A stretch of DNA of 64,000 nt from an uncultured Pseudomonadales bacterium (GTDB taxonomy: Bacteria; Pseudomonadota; Gammaproteobacteria; Pseudomonadales; Porticoccaceae). This document shows, one piece after another, positions 1 to 7,673 of the stretch (position 1 is the stretch's first letter; each line of letters starts with the position of its first letter). The notes under the pieces are model-generated. The model was not told where the DNA came from. It saw only the letters and a program-made list of their open reading frames with translations, and made no database searches. The translations under genes and the position numbers were made by a program. The stretch spans positions 186,001 through 250,000 of the forward strand of contig CALSQH010000001.1 in the NCBI GenBank assembly GCA_943788445.1, in the 5' to 3' direction.

Positions 1-1
1 T

Positions 2-958
2 GGAATGGATGCTCTTCAGGAATATACTGCGGGAACCTTGCCAGTCTTTGATTTGGACAATGATGGTCTTGGAGACAGTTATGAAATTTCAATTGGAACT
101 AATCCGCACTTGCCAGATACAGATGCAGATGGAGTCAATGACAAGGAAGATTTTTTCCCTCTGGATTCGTCAGAAGTATTTGATTCAGATGGCGATGGTT
201 TAGGAGACAATGCAGATGAATTGCCTAATAATCCAGATGAAAAATTTGATACTGATCAAGATGGTATTGGGAATAATTCCGATAATGATGACGATAACGA
301 TACTTTTGAAGATTTAGTTGATGCCTTCCCTTTCGATAATTTGGAGTGGCTTGATACAGATTCCGACAACATAGGCAACAATGCAGATACTGATGACGAT
401 AATGACAATGTAAGTGATTTACTGGATGCATTTCCACTAATTTCAACAGAGTGGACTGACGCGGATTCCGATGGTACTGGTGACAATGCAGATACTGATG
501 ATGACAACGATACCTTTAACGATTCAATCGACGACTTCCCTTTTGATAATTCGGAGTGGCTTGATACAGATGGGGATGGTATTGGCAACAATGCCGATAC
601 AGATGATGATAACGATACAGTTATCGACTCCCTGGATGCTTTCTCGCTCTTAGCCACTGAATCAATTGATACAGATAGTGATGGTATTGGCAACAATGCC
701 GATTTAGACGACGATGGAGATGGAATTCTGGATAGCCTTGATAGCTATCCCTTAGATTCAAATAATCAATCTGTTGACCTTTTAGATATCGATGGCAATG
801 GGCAGGTTGATGCCTTAACTGACTCGCTACTTATTACGCGTTATATGTTTGGGTTTACAGGTGATGCGCTTATCGATGGTGCTATAGCTGAGGGTGCGAC
901 AAGAACCACTTCTAAAGAGATAGAAGCATATGTACGATTGTTAATGCCTAATTTTTAG
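2..958 (+). CDS. TSP3-repeat exoprotein, C-terminal part (5' end outside window)
   Basis: The reading frame is open to the left edge, so only the C-terminal ~318 residues are present. The visible part is a series of ~36-residue Asp-rich units (DTDSDGxGDNADxDDDND ... DAFP ... EW) typical of thrombospondin type 3 calcium-binding repeats. It ends in a ~60-residue module beginning DIDGNGQVD and ending LMPNF. The same C-terminal module closes the two larger exoproteins encoded on the minus strand at 8613-10442 and 11209-13419, so this is a third paralogue. TSP3 repeats act as rigid Ca-loaded spacers in secreted or surface proteins; the catalytic or binding part must lie upstream and cannot be named. 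Calcium binding is family knowledge; the shared C-terminal module is seen directly. Confidence 0.8.
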   Translation, partial: GMDALQEYTAGTLPVFDLDNDGLGDSYEISIGTNPHLPDTDADGVNDKEDFFPLDSSEVFDSDGDGLGDNADELPNNPDEKFDTDQDGIGNNSDNDDDNDTFEDLVDAFPFDNLEWLDTDSDNIGNNADTDDDNDNVSDLLDAFPLISTEWTDADSDGTGDNADTDDDNDTFNDSIDDFPFDNSEWLDTDGDGIGNNADTDDDNDTVIDSLDAFSLLATESIDTDSDGIGNNADLDDDGDGILDSLDSYPLDSNNQSVDLLDIDGNGQVDALTDSLLITRYMFGFTGDALIDGAIAEGATRTTSKEIEAYVRLLMPNF

Positions 959-981
959 TGAGGTTAACAAAAAATTACTGG

Positions 982-1099
982 CTAAGATTCTTTGGCGATA
1001 CCCCTAACCGGTTTGAGTAAATACGACTGCATTTTAGACCCCAAAGGCGCTCTGAAGGGGATGTCGATATCCATGACCTTTACTGAAATAGGGTCGGGG
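982..1099 (-). pseudogene. 3' part of IS-interrupted zinc-ribbon gene
   Basis: This is the distal part of a minus-strand gene whose proximal part lies at 2362-2647. If IS copy 1 and one 3-bp target duplicate (GGG) are removed, the frame runs from the proximal part through the join into DPISVKVMDIDIPF and on to a TAG stop at 982. A VKV-x-DI-x-IPF segment following Cys-rich zinc ribbons is, from memory, typical of small membrane-associated zinc-ribbon proteins of proteobacteria. The clean frame across the join supports both the 3-bp duplication and the call that the insertion disrupted this gene. Confidence 0.55.
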
Positions 1100-1162
1100 T
1101 GAACCTGCCATAGTTTAACGGACACTTTTAATAGGCACTACAATTGCCTAAGGAGTATCCAC

Positions 1163-1474
1163 ATGACTAGAACTAGAAAGCCAAGAACGACGTACCCGAA
1201 GGCGTTTAAACTAGAAGCCATTCGTTTAATGAAAGAGTCTAATCGCCCATCGGCGGAGATTGCTACAGAGCTTGGGATTAGGCGAAATCAACTCTACAAA
1301 TGGAAAGAGCAATTGGAAAGCAAAGGAGAAGATGCGTTGACGAGCAAGCTGGGAAGGCCACTGAAAAAAGATCAAAGTGAAGTCACTACGTTGCGCCAAG
1401 AGAATGATCGCCTGCGTGAAGAGGTCGAGATTTTAAAAAAGGCCGCGGTGTACTTTGCGAAAGAGCTCAAGTGA
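1163..1474 (+). CDS. IS3-family transposase OrfA (copy 1)
   Basis: This 103-residue protein has an N-terminal helix-turn-helix (YPKAFKLEAIRLMKES ... IATELGIRRNQLYKWKEQL) that recognises the IS ends, followed by a C-terminal leucine-zipper-like coiled coil (TLRQENDRLREEVEILKKA). Both are standard for IS3 OrfA. The stop overlaps the OrfB GTG start by four bases (GTGA). A slippery A-AAA-AAG heptamer just upstream would let ribosomes slip -1 into OrfB and make the OrfAB transposase. The protein is identical to that of copy 2. Confidence 0.93.
   Translation: MTRTRKPRTTYPKAFKLEAIRLMKESNRPSAEIATELGIRRNQLYKWKEQLESKGEDALTSKLGRPLKKDQSEVTTLRQENDRLREEVEILKKAAVYFAKELK
1435..1441 (+). promoter_or_regulatory. 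Probable -1 programmed frameshift heptamer (A AAA AAG) in IS orfA
   Basis: The heptamer A AAA AAG sits in the correct codon phase for -1 slippage (tta aaa aag in the orfA frame), and orfB lies in the -1 frame relative to orfA. This is the classic IS3-family signal for producing the OrfAB fusion transposase. Confidence 0.75.
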
Positions 1475-2334
1475 AGTACGCCTTTATCCACTCGGAGCGA
1501 AAGCGGCATTACGTGAGTCGGCTGTGTTCAGTGTTGAACGTCTCAACCAGTGGTTACTACGATTGGATTGACCGACCACCGAGTAAGACGACAAAAAGCA
1601 ATCAACGTTTAGTGACAAAAATTCGCTGTTATCACAAGGCCAGCCGCCAAACTTATGGGTCTCCACGCATTCAAAGAGACCTTTTGGCCAGTGGTGAAAC
1701 AGCCAGTCGGCAGCGCGTAGCAAGATTGATGCGTGCCGAGCAGATTCAATCCAAAATGGCGAAACGGTTCGTGGTAACGACCAATTCAAAAGGGACGACA
1801 GCGCCGGCGCCTGATCACTTGCAGAGGCGATTTAAAACTGGGTTCAAGAATGAAGCCTGGGTGTCTGACACAACATTCATTCGAACGCGGCAGGGGTGGC
1901 TTTATCTGGCGGTGATGATGGATCTTTATTCGAGACAAATCATTGGTTGGGCGATGTCTGATCGCAATGATTCAGCGTTGGTGGCGGATGCCTTAATGAT
2001 GGCGATATGGCGCAGAGGGAAGCCAAATGGTGTAACAGTGCATTCAGACCAAGGTTGCACCTATGCCTCAGGCAACTATCGCAAGTTACTAGAACAAAAC
2101 GACCTGCGTTGCAGTATGAGCCGTAAGGGCGAATGTCATGACAATGCAGTGGCGGAAAGCTTTTTCGGAACGCTAAAAACCGAGCTAGTAGATGATGAAG
2201 ACTATCGGACCAAAGAAGATGCCAGACAAAGCATTTTTGAATATATCGAGGTGTTTTATAACCGACAAAGACGACACTCTTATCTGGGCTACGTGAGTCC
2301 ATACGAGTATGAGCGGGCGCAGGCCCTTAATTAA
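1471..2334 (+). CDS. IS3-family transposase OrfB, DDE integrase domain (copy 1)
   Basis: This 287-residue protein starts with GTG. An N-terminal HTH_21-like region (SRQTYGSPRIQRDL) is followed by an rve integrase core with the DDE triad: first Asp in WVSDTTFI, second in VTVHSDQG, and Glu in NAVAESFFGTLK. The D-to-E spacing is the ~35 residues expected. The C-terminus has the family signature YNRQRRHSYLGYVSP. It is full length and looks active. Confidence 0.94.
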   Translation: MKYAFIHSERKRHYVSRLCSVLNVSTSGYYDWIDRPPSKTTKSNQRLVTKIRCYHKASRQTYGSPRIQRDLLASGETASRQRVARLMRAEQIQSKMAKRFVVTTNSKGTTAPAPDHLQRRFKTGFKNEAWVSDTTFIRTRQGWLYLAVMMDLYSRQIIGWAMSDRNDSALVADALMMAIWRRGKPNGVTVHSDQGCTYASGNYRKLLEQNDLRCSMSRKGECHDNAVAESFFGTLKTELVDDEDYRTKEDARQSIFEYIEVFYNRQRRHSYLGYVSPYEYERAQALN

Positions 2335-2361
2335 ATCGTCCGTAAAAATATGGCAACCTCA

Positions 2362-2647
2362 GGGGTATTTAATTTATCTTCTTCAAGGCTCTCATTATAG
2401 GAGGCCACTCGAATATTAGTAGCTTCACAACTTGGGCAGTTATCTTCTCGTCAGCTCTTTCTTACAAAGGTTTCTTTGCAAAACTCACAAAATCGATAGT
2501 TTTCCGCACATCTCGAACAGTATTGGTTGTTGTACATTTCATCGGTATTTTTGTCTGCTTCACAGACGCTACATTGGACGCTCAATTTCTTTTCGCCTGT
2601 TCCTCTGGGTTACGTATATTACTTGTCAGGTTTGGATGTGCCTGCAT
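2362..2647 (-). pseudogene. 5' part of zinc-ribbon gene, frameshifted and cut by IS copy 1
   Basis: On the minus strand a candidate ATG at 2647 opens MQAHPNLTSNIRNPEEQ. After a frame change near 2583 the product continues as CSVCEADKN ... YCSRC ... FCEFC, and after a second change near 2450 as CPSCEATNIRVASYNESLEED up to the IS. Four CxxC pairs indicate a multi-zinc-ribbon protein. The gene resumes beyond the IS at 1099 and ends at 982. The two frame changes could be decay or sequencing indels. Function is unknown; the call rests on the periodic CxxC motifs and the continuity across the IS. Confidence 0.55.
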
Positions 2648-2751
2648 TAATGTTATAAAGCTGGCCTAGTGATATTTTATTTTATTGATAAAAATATTCA
2701 CACATGTATAGTATGAAAGGTCCCAAATATAACATTCACTTAAGGCTAAAT

Positions 2752-3360
2752 ATGATTAAGCGCTATAAAGAACTCTTTTTTTGTACGTTAATCCTAACTA
2801 CCTCTCATTCATTTTCTCAGTCAATAAATGGAGCACATATTGTTCCAAGAGGAGCTTTAATACTCCAAGTATCTACTGGAGATGAGTTAAATGAAAAATC
2901 AAGTATCTTGGGTTTTGAGGGGTCATATAACTTTAATCCAGATTCAAATTATGTATTTGGCGGCATTTTTGGCTACCAAAAACAGGATTATGGTACGTTT
3001 AGTGAAGATAGGTTTTCAATAGGTCTCTCTGTCAACCGTTACTTTGAGACATCAGGTAATGCAAGTTATTACGCTGGTGTAAAGTGGCTGTTCTATACAG
3101 GCATGGGGAATACTGAAGAGGCTCTTGATTGTTTGTATTGCTCTGACATTGATGAGAGTTATTCGGGTAACAATGCCTTTTTAGCCGCAGGGTTAATTTC
3201 CCGAAATTGGTTGTTCGGCATAGAGTACCTATTAACAAGTAATACTTCTGAATTTAATTTAGACGCTTATGATCCATGGGGTGTGGGCTCAAATTATGAT
3301 TATGATTATGAAGGAATTCCTGACCCTAAACTTATACTTAACATAGGCTATGCGTTTTAA
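2752..3360 (+). CDS. Exported, probably outer-membrane beta-barrel protein of unknown function
   Basis: The product is 202 residues from the ATG at 2752, which has TAAGG seven bases upstream and gives a clean signal peptide (MIKRYKELFFCTLILTTSHS, cut after FSQ). The in-frame ATG at 2704 would place a hydrophilic stretch before the signal. The mature part alternates aromatic and polar residues (YNFNPDSNYVFGGIFGYQ, GLSVNRYFETSG) and ends in an aromatic residue (NIGYAF), as small outer-membrane barrels do. It is the only gene between the two inverted IS copies and is visibly A+T-rich. No family was recognised. Confidence 0.6.
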   Translation: MIKRYKELFFCTLILTTSHSFSQSINGAHIVPRGALILQVSTGDELNEKSSILGFEGSYNFNPDSNYVFGGIFGYQKQDYGTFSEDRFSIGLSVNRYFETSGNASYYAGVKWLFYTGMGNTEEALDCLYCSDIDESYSGNNAFLAAGLISRNWLFGIEYLLTSNTSEFNLDAYDPWGVGSNYDYDYEGIPDPKLILNIGYAF

Positions 3361-3397
3361 TAACTTGGGGTGAGGTTGCCATATTTTTACGGACGAT

Positions 3398-4261
3398 TTA
3401 ATTAAGGGCCTGCGCCCGCTCATACTCGTATGGACTCACGTAGCCCAGATAAGAGTGTCGTCTTTGTCGGTTATAAAACACCTCGATATATTCAAAAATG
3501 CTTTGTCTGGCATCTTCTTTGGTCCGATAGTCTTCATCATCTACTAGCTCGGTTTTTAGCGTTCCGAAAAAGCTTTCCGCCACTGCATTGTCATGACATT
3601 CGCCCTTACGGCTCATACTGCAACGCAGGTCGTTTTGTTCTAGTAACTTGCGATAGTTGCCTGAGGCATAGGTGCAACCTTGGTCTGAATGCACTGTTAC
3701 ACCATTTGGCTTCCCTCTGCGCCATATCGCCATCATTAAGGCATCCGCCACCAACGCTGAATCATTGCGATCAGACATCGCCCAACCAATGATTTGTCTC
3801 GAATAAAGATCCATCATCACCGCCAGATAAAGCCACCCCTGCCGCGTTCGAATGAATGTTGTGTCAGACACCCAGGCTTCATTCTTGAACCCAGTTTTAA
3901 ATCGCCTCTGCAAGTGATCAGGCGCCGGCGCTGTCGTCCCTTTTGAATTGGTCGTTACCACGAACCGTTTCGCCATTTTGGATTGAATCTGCTCGGCACG
4001 CATCAATCTTGCTACGCGCTGCCGACTGGCTGTTTCACCACTGGCCAAAAGGTCTCTTTGAATGCGTGGAGACCCATAAGTTTGGCGGCTGGCCTTGTGA
4101 TAACAGCGAATTTTTGTCACTAAACGTTGATTGCTTTTTGTCGTCTTACTCGGTGGTCGGTCAATCCAATCGTAGTAACCACTGGTTGAGACGTTCAACA
4201 CTGAACACAGCCGACTCACGTAATGCCGCTTTCGCTCCGAGTGGATAAAGGCGTACTTCAC
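3398..4261 (-). CDS. IS3-family transposase OrfB (copy 2)
   Basis: The 287 residues are identical to OrfB of copy 1, with the same DDE triad (WVSD, HSDQG, AVAESF) and GTG start. It is intact. Confidence 0.94.
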   Translation of the reverse strand: MKYAFIHSERKRHYVSRLCSVLNVSTSGYYDWIDRPPSKTTKSNQRLVTKIRCYHKASRQTYGSPRIQRDLLASGETASRQRVARLMRAEQIQSKMAKRFVVTTNSKGTTAPAPDHLQRRFKTGFKNEAWVSDTTFIRTRQGWLYLAVMMDLYSRQIIGWAMSDRNDSALVADALMMAIWRRGKPNGVTVHSDQGCTYASGNYRKLLEQNDLRCSMSRKGECHDNAVAESFFGTLKTELVDDEDYRTKEDARQSIFEYIEVFYNRQRRHSYLGYVSPYEYERAQALN

Positions 4262-4569
4262 TTGAGCTCTTTCGCAAAGTACACCGCGGCCTTTTTTAAA
4301 ATCTCGACCTCTTCACGCAGGCGATCATTCTCTTGGCGCAACGTAGTGACTTCACTTTGATCTTTTTTCAGTGGCCTTCCCAGCTTGCTCGTCAACGCAT
4401 CTTCTCCTTTGCTTTCCAATTGCTCTTTCCATTTGTAGAGTTGATTTCGCCTAATCCCAAGCTCTGTAGCAATCTCCGCCGATGGGCGATTAGACTCTTT
4501 CATTAAACGAATGGCTTCTAGTTTAAACGCCTTCGGGTACGTCGTTCTTGGCTTTCTAGTTCTAGTCAT
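4258..4569 (-). CDS. IS3-family transposase OrfA (copy 2)
   Basis: The 103 residues are identical to OrfA of copy 1: helix-turn-helix, then coiled coil. It overlaps OrfB by four bases and carries the same A-AAA-AAG slippery site. Confidence 0.93.
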   Translation of the reverse strand: MTRTRKPRTTYPKAFKLEAIRLMKESNRPSAEIATELGIRRNQLYKWKEQLESKGEDALTSKLGRPLKKDQSEVTTLRQENDRLREEVEILKKAAVYFAKELK

Positions 4570-4715
4570 GTGGATACTCCTTAGGCAATTGTAGTGCCTA
4601 TTAAAAGTGTCCGTTAAACTATGGCAGGTTCAGGGCGCCCCCTTTTTAGTTTCTACTTAGCTTTAGATAGATAAATTTTATTTTTTAAATACCTACTTAC
4701 TTATGGGAGTTATAC

Positions 4716-4913
4716 GTGAAAGAGTACAAAGTGTTAACGCAAAAAGACAAATGGTTTAGCGGAAAATTCGATCCCGAAAAGCTAGAGCAGGCTCTAAATG
4801 CCTATGCTGAACAAGGTTGGCATGTTATTGCAGCTACAACGGCAACATTCCCAGGTATGTTGAGTGCTGGTAGAGAGGAAATGATTACATTTTTAGAGCG
4901 GGAAAAGACATGA
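4716..4913 (+). CDS. DUF4177-like small protein
   Basis: This 65-residue soluble protein starts with GTG, with GGGAG six bases upstream. The pattern EYKVLTQ ... DPEKLEQALNAYAEQGWHVIAAT is that of the DUF4177 family: a short strand, then a helix ending in GW, then a strand. The function of the family is unknown. The stop overlaps the start of the next gene (ATGA), so the two are probably translationally coupled. Confidence 0.65.
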   Translation: MKEYKVLTQKDKWFSGKFDPEKLEQALNAYAEQGWHVIAATTATFPGMLSAGREEMITFLEREKT

Positions 4914-5194
4914 ATTCTACCTGCTATGATGGAGTAGATTTTTATGAGGGGTTTCCAAATGAATTTTCTAGAGGTGGAAGAGTTTCTACTCAACTAGATG
5001 GTTTTTTTGCAAACACCCATACTTCATCGCTGAGAGATGTCAAAGAGGCAATGGCTGCTTTTTGCAAATCAAAAGGTGAAACTACCATAGTAGGGTTCAC
5101 CTATGGGCAGCGTTCTCTCGGATTTTTCGCTTCCATAATGTCTCGCGATAATGTGGTTTGGTATGGTGAGGGCTTTATTGGCACCAAGTCTTAG
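4910..5194 (+). CDS. Hypothetical 94-residue protein coupled to the DUF4177 gene
   Basis: It starts at ATG 4910 and overlaps the upstream stop by four bases. It is soluble, with no signal peptide. The second half (AMAAFCKSKGETTIVGFTYGQRS ... WYGEGFIG) has a helix then a hydrophobic strand and a YGQ/WYG pattern. This loosely recalls small alpha/beta proteins of the YbjQ type, but the resemblance is too weak to name a family. The two-gene arrangement suggests a shared role. Confidence 0.55.
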   Translation: MNSTCYDGVDFYEGFPNEFSRGGRVSTQLDGFFANTHTSSLRDVKEAMAAFCKSKGETTIVGFTYGQRSLGFFASIMSRDNVVWYGEGFIGTKS

Positions 5195-5557
5195 CTGTTA
5201 GATATACAAATACAGTGAAAGTGTAGGCTTATGTAATCTTTAGACTTGCCAATATAGTCATAAAAGACCTAGCCCAGAAATGTCGGTTTCTATAACAGCT
5301 AGTTTAACGTCATCCTCTTTTTTTCAGATTTTTTTTGAGGCGCACCTAACAGTTGTTGATGCTTAGATTCTTCATTTTTGGTGTTTTTAGTATCTTTTAG
5401 AGGCTTTTTTCTTCTAGCTAAAGCCTTCTGTATCTATAGGAAAATCCTTTTAATCTTTAGTATCTCAATCATTTCGTAACTTGATTGGCCAGTCTATTCA
5501 TATATTGTTCGCTGCCCCTGCAAAAAAGTAATTCTAATTAACAAGTGGATCTTTCTT
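5195..5557. other. Intergenic stretch without a supported gene
   Basis: This is A+T-rich. On the minus strand a 44-codon Lys-rich open stretch without a start (QKALARRKKPLKDTKN, ending at a TAG near 5293) could be the tail of a lost gene, but nothing confirms it. No promoter or RNA structure could be called. Confidence 0.4.
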
Positions 5558-5922
5558 ATGACTGAAAGAGCTTGTACTAACTGTGATAAGCCTTCTGGCA
5601 CGTCGGATTGAAAAGAACATTTCTATCCAAGATGCGGATATTGGGATGCGGGTCCGGAGGCGTCGGTATCGGAAGAAAATAATTCTGCAAGTGCAGCTGG
5701 GTCCGCTACGGTCAGCAGTATCAAATCTATACCGAAAATCATTGGGGTTCTATCAACCTTAGGTGGTTGCTTATTTGTTTGTTTATTATGATGCCCTTGA
5801 GTGGATTGCTCCTTTTGACTGAAGGTGGTGAGGGAGTGGTTGGTGTAGCTCTAATAATTGGGGGCGTGTTGTATGCTTGCAAGGTCTCTAACACACCCTT
5901 TGAAAAGGCGTCGAAAGTCTAA
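5558..5922 (+). pseudogene. Broken small zinc-ribbon membrane protein
   Basis: Starting at ATG 5558 the reading is MTERACTNCDKPSGTSD, then an in-frame TGA, then KEHFYPRCGYWDAG and a Ser/Ala linker into a hydrophobic stretch (IIGVLSTLGGCLFVCLL). A frame change near 5790 leads to LSGLLLLTEG and a second hydrophobic helix (VVGVALIIGGVLYACKV), stopping at 5922. CxxC plus a later C, followed by two membrane helices, is the layout of a small zinc-ribbon membrane protein. One stop and one shift inactivate it unless they are sequence errors. Confidence 0.5.
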
Positions 5923-6156
5923 GTCATAGCTATGATTTACTTCCTTGAGCTGATAGATGGAGAGCTGAGGCGAAAACCAGCCAGCCCCTTTTGCCACACC
6001 CAATAAAACCCCCAGTTAGTGACGGTCAGTATGAGATTCTTCGGTTCGCTTAGGATTACAGTGCTGGAGGCTCATTTAGAGCGACAGCTACGAAGTGATA
6101 GTCTACCCAACCGATATTAACCTAATTATGAGACGCTCTACTTTGAGCAACAAATC
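5923..6156. other. Intergenic stretch, nothing recognised
   Basis: No convincing open frame on either strand, no RNA structure and no clear promoter before the duplicated promoter unit that begins at about 6157. Confidence 0.4.
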
Positions 6157-6231
6157 TTGCAACCTTTTCCCAATATCAAAGGTATATATCTTTGAAGGAC
6201 ACAACTTAATCAGGACAAAAAGGAAAAAATC

Positions 6232-6360
6232 ATGGAAACCTTTAAAGATTCATTAGTACCCACTGTTGGCATAGTCGGTGTTTTTGCAATGCCAGTATTT
6301 TTCGTGTGGTTCGCACTGAACTTCAACTCCATCTATATTTACTCTGCTATATTAACTTAG
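6232..6360 (+). pseudogene. Truncated duplicate of the DUF6249 gene (42 codons)
   Basis: The product METFKDSLVPTVGIVGVF ... is nearly the same as residues 1-30 of the intact gene at 6463, with the same upstream region, but it ends after 42 residues in a short unrelated tail (IYIYSAILT). It retains one membrane helix and a good ribosome-binding site, so it could still be made as a single-helix micropeptide. Decay product is the simpler reading. Confidence 0.65.
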
Positions 6361-6387
6361 GTATAAGTCGATCCATTTAAAAAAACC

Positions 6388-6419
6388 TTGCAACCTTTTT
6401 CCAATAGCCAAGGTATATA
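6388..6419 (+). promoter_or_regulatory. Putative ECF-sigma promoter of the DUF6249-sigma operon
   Basis: TTGCAACC followed ~18 bp later by GGTATATA has the AAC ... GTA arrangement expected of ECF promoters, and is placed ~45-75 bp before the start codon. An identical-looking copy lies at 6157-6188. Autoregulation by the sigma factor encoded at 6855 is inference. Confidence 0.45.
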
Positions 6420-6462
6420 TCTTTGAAGGACACAACTTAACCAAGACGAAAAGGAAAAAATT

Positions 6463-6855
6463 ATGGAAGGCTTTATAGATTCATTAGTACCAATCGTTGG
6501 CATAGTAGGTGTTTTTGGAATGCCGGTATTTATCGTCTGGACTGCCCTGCATTTCAATAACAAAAAGAAGCAGCAGTTTCACGCATCCCTACAAAAATTA
6601 ATTGAAAGCGGTCAGGAACTATCGCCAGAATTATTGCAAAGTATTCCGGGCTATAGAGAAGAAGATAAAAAAATCAGTGATATTAAATCTGGTGCGATTT
6701 TAATTGGCATAGGTGTAGGTGTCGTAATGCTGGGGTACTTTGGATTGCATGCGACGGTAGTTTGGGCCTCAGGTTTGCTGGTAGCGTCACTGGGTTTGGC
6801 GTTTCTTGTCTATGGCATCTACGCTCAGAATAAGAACCTTGATGATGCTGTTTAA
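6463..6855 (+). CDS. DUF6249-type inner-membrane protein
   Basis: This 130-residue protein has an N-terminal helix (VPIVGIVGVFGMPVFIVWTA), a charged cytoplasmic segment with SLQKLIESGQELSPELLQ, and two C-terminal helices (GAILIGIGVGVVMLGYFG; ASGLLVASLGLAFLVYG). This matches DUF6249, a family of unknown function often encoded just upstream of an ECF sigma factor. The stop overlaps the sigma start (TAATG). By context it may act as a sensor or anti-sigma partner; this is inference. Confidence 0.75.
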   Translation: MEGFIDSLVPIVGIVGVFGMPVFIVWTALHFNNKKKQQFHASLQKLIESGQELSPELLQSIPGYREEDKKISDIKSGAILIGIGVGVVMLGYFGLHATVVWASGLLVASLGLAFLVYGIYAQNKNLDDAV

Positions 6856-7346
6856 TGGACACAGACGAAGAGCTGGTAAAAAGAGCCCTCAAAGGTGGGA
6901 ATCACCATTATGGGGTGCTTGTTCAACGCTATGCTGATTATCTGTTTGGCTTGGGTATGCGCCTGACTGCGGGCAATAGAGAACTTGCTGAGGATATCTC
7001 TCAGCAAAGTTTTCTCAAGTCTTACAGTTACCTTAAAAGCTTTGATTCTCGTAAGACCTATAAGTATTGGCTGACAGGAATTGCCGTCAATTGCTTTAAG
7101 GATATGATTAAAAAAGATCAGAAATACACGGATTTAGACAGTGGTAGTGAGCCAAGCTATTCCCCCCAACTTGAAGGTAATACAGGTTTTTTTGATCTGA
7201 TTGCACCCTTGACTGAGGATGAAAAGATTCTTTTCACGCTAAAGTATATTTACGAGTATCAGATCAATGATATCGCCGATTTTTTAGACCTAAAACCTGG
7301 CACGGTTAAATCTAAGATAAGCCGTGCTTTGGAGAAACTTAAATGA
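6855..7346 (+). CDS. ECF-family RNA polymerase sigma factor
   Basis: The 163 residues comprise sigma region 2 (YADYLFGLGMRLTAGNRELAEDISQQSF, residues ~25-90, with the ELAEDISQ-SF motif for -10 recognition) and region 4 (LTEDEKILFTLKYIYEYQ ... DFLDLKPGTVKSKISRALEKL, helix-turn-helix for -35). It is a normal ECF length. It is co-translated with its neighbours: TAATG overlap upstream and ATGA overlap downstream. The target promoter is probably its own, duplicated at 6157 and 6388. Confidence 0.9.
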   Translation: MDTDEELVKRALKGGNHHYGVLVQRYADYLFGLGMRLTAGNRELAEDISQQSFLKSYSYLKSFDSRKTYKYWLTGIAVNCFKDMIKKDQKYTDLDSGSEPSYSPQLEGNTGFFDLIAPLTEDEKILFTLKYIYEYQINDIADFLDLKPGTVKSKISRALEKLK

Positions 7347-7669
7347 ATTCATTTGAAGAAATCGTTAAGCAAGAAAAGCAGGTCTCATACGCTCAAAGGG
7401 ACCGAGAGCTGTTTAGCTTTTATACTTTGACGCTTATAGCGCAAGAGCAGGCATCGAAAAAGCTAAAGACAAAACTCTGGGCTTGCCTGATATTTTTTAC
7501 CCTCGGTCTATTTATATTTTTCTCGCCGATTTACCAGCTAATGGGTGATCTGGTTGGTCATTTAAGCACTATCGAAATAGTTGATATTTTCAAAATGGCG
7601 CTGGTCAGTTATGGGGTTGCAGGGCTTTGTATTGTACTGATCAAAAGGGGAACAATTGTTTTTAGGTAG
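7343..7669 (+). CDS. Small membrane protein downstream of ECF sigma factor
   Basis: This 108-residue protein starts inside the sigma stop codon. A charged N-terminal half (EEIVKQEKQVSYAQRDRELFSFYTLTL) is followed by two membrane helices (LWACLIFFTLGLFIFFSP; MALVSYGVAGLCIVLI). Position and topology suggest an anti-sigma or accessory membrane protein, but no ZAS or other known anti-sigma motif is visible. Confidence 0.65.
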   Translation: MNSFEEIVKQEKQVSYAQRDRELFSFYTLTLIAQEQASKKLKTKLWACLIFFTLGLFIFFSPIYQLMGDLVGHLSTIEIVDIFKMALVSYGVAGLCIVLIKRGTIVFR

Positions 7670-7673
7670 AGCA

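Larger units (their letters stand above)
1100..2361 (+). mobile_element. IS3-family insertion sequence, copy 1
   Basis: This is a 1262-bp element starting TGAACCTGCC and ending GGCAACCTCA, with TG...CA termini typical of IS3. The imperfect ~24-bp terminal inverted repeats share the TGCCATA core and an ACGGAC inner end. It carries orfA and orfB in the -1 overlapping arrangement. The flanks are GGGG on both sides, consistent with a 3- or 4-bp target duplication; 3 bp restores the frame of the interrupted minus-strand gene. A copy of exactly the same length lies in inverted orientation at 3371-4632. Confidence 0.93.
3371..4632 (-). mobile_element. IS3-family insertion sequence, copy 2 (inverted)
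   Basis: This 1262-bp element has the same length, ends and encoded proteins as copy 1 but lies in the opposite orientation. It is flanked by GGGG on the left and GGG-C on the right, so the target duplication here can be at most 3 bp (GGG). Together with copy 1 it brackets ~1 kb carrying one gene, which has the geometry of a composite transposon. All four IS-flank junctions are GGG, so sequence alone cannot separate two independent insertions from one composite unit. Confidence 0.93.
6157..6561 (+). repeat. Tandem duplication of ECF-type promoter plus first ~27-30 codons of the DUF6249 gene
   Basis: Unit 1 (about 6157-6330) and unit 2 (about 6388-6561) are offset by 231 bp and align without gaps from TTGCAACC through the GTATATATCTTTGAAGGACA block, the AAAAGGAAAAAAT ribosome-binding region and the start of the gene. 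After ~30 codons unit 1 diverges and stops. Both copies keep the same promoter-like elements, so both could be transcribed. Confidence 0.8.

Noticed and set aside
2432..2650. Plus-strand 72-codon open frame
   Set aside because: The minus strand here reads as zinc-ribbon CxxC motifs that continue beyond the IS, so the plus-strand frame is a shadow.
1100..4632. Firm call of a composite transposon
   Set aside because: All four IS borders are GGG, so no outer-only target duplication can be shown; left as a possibility only.
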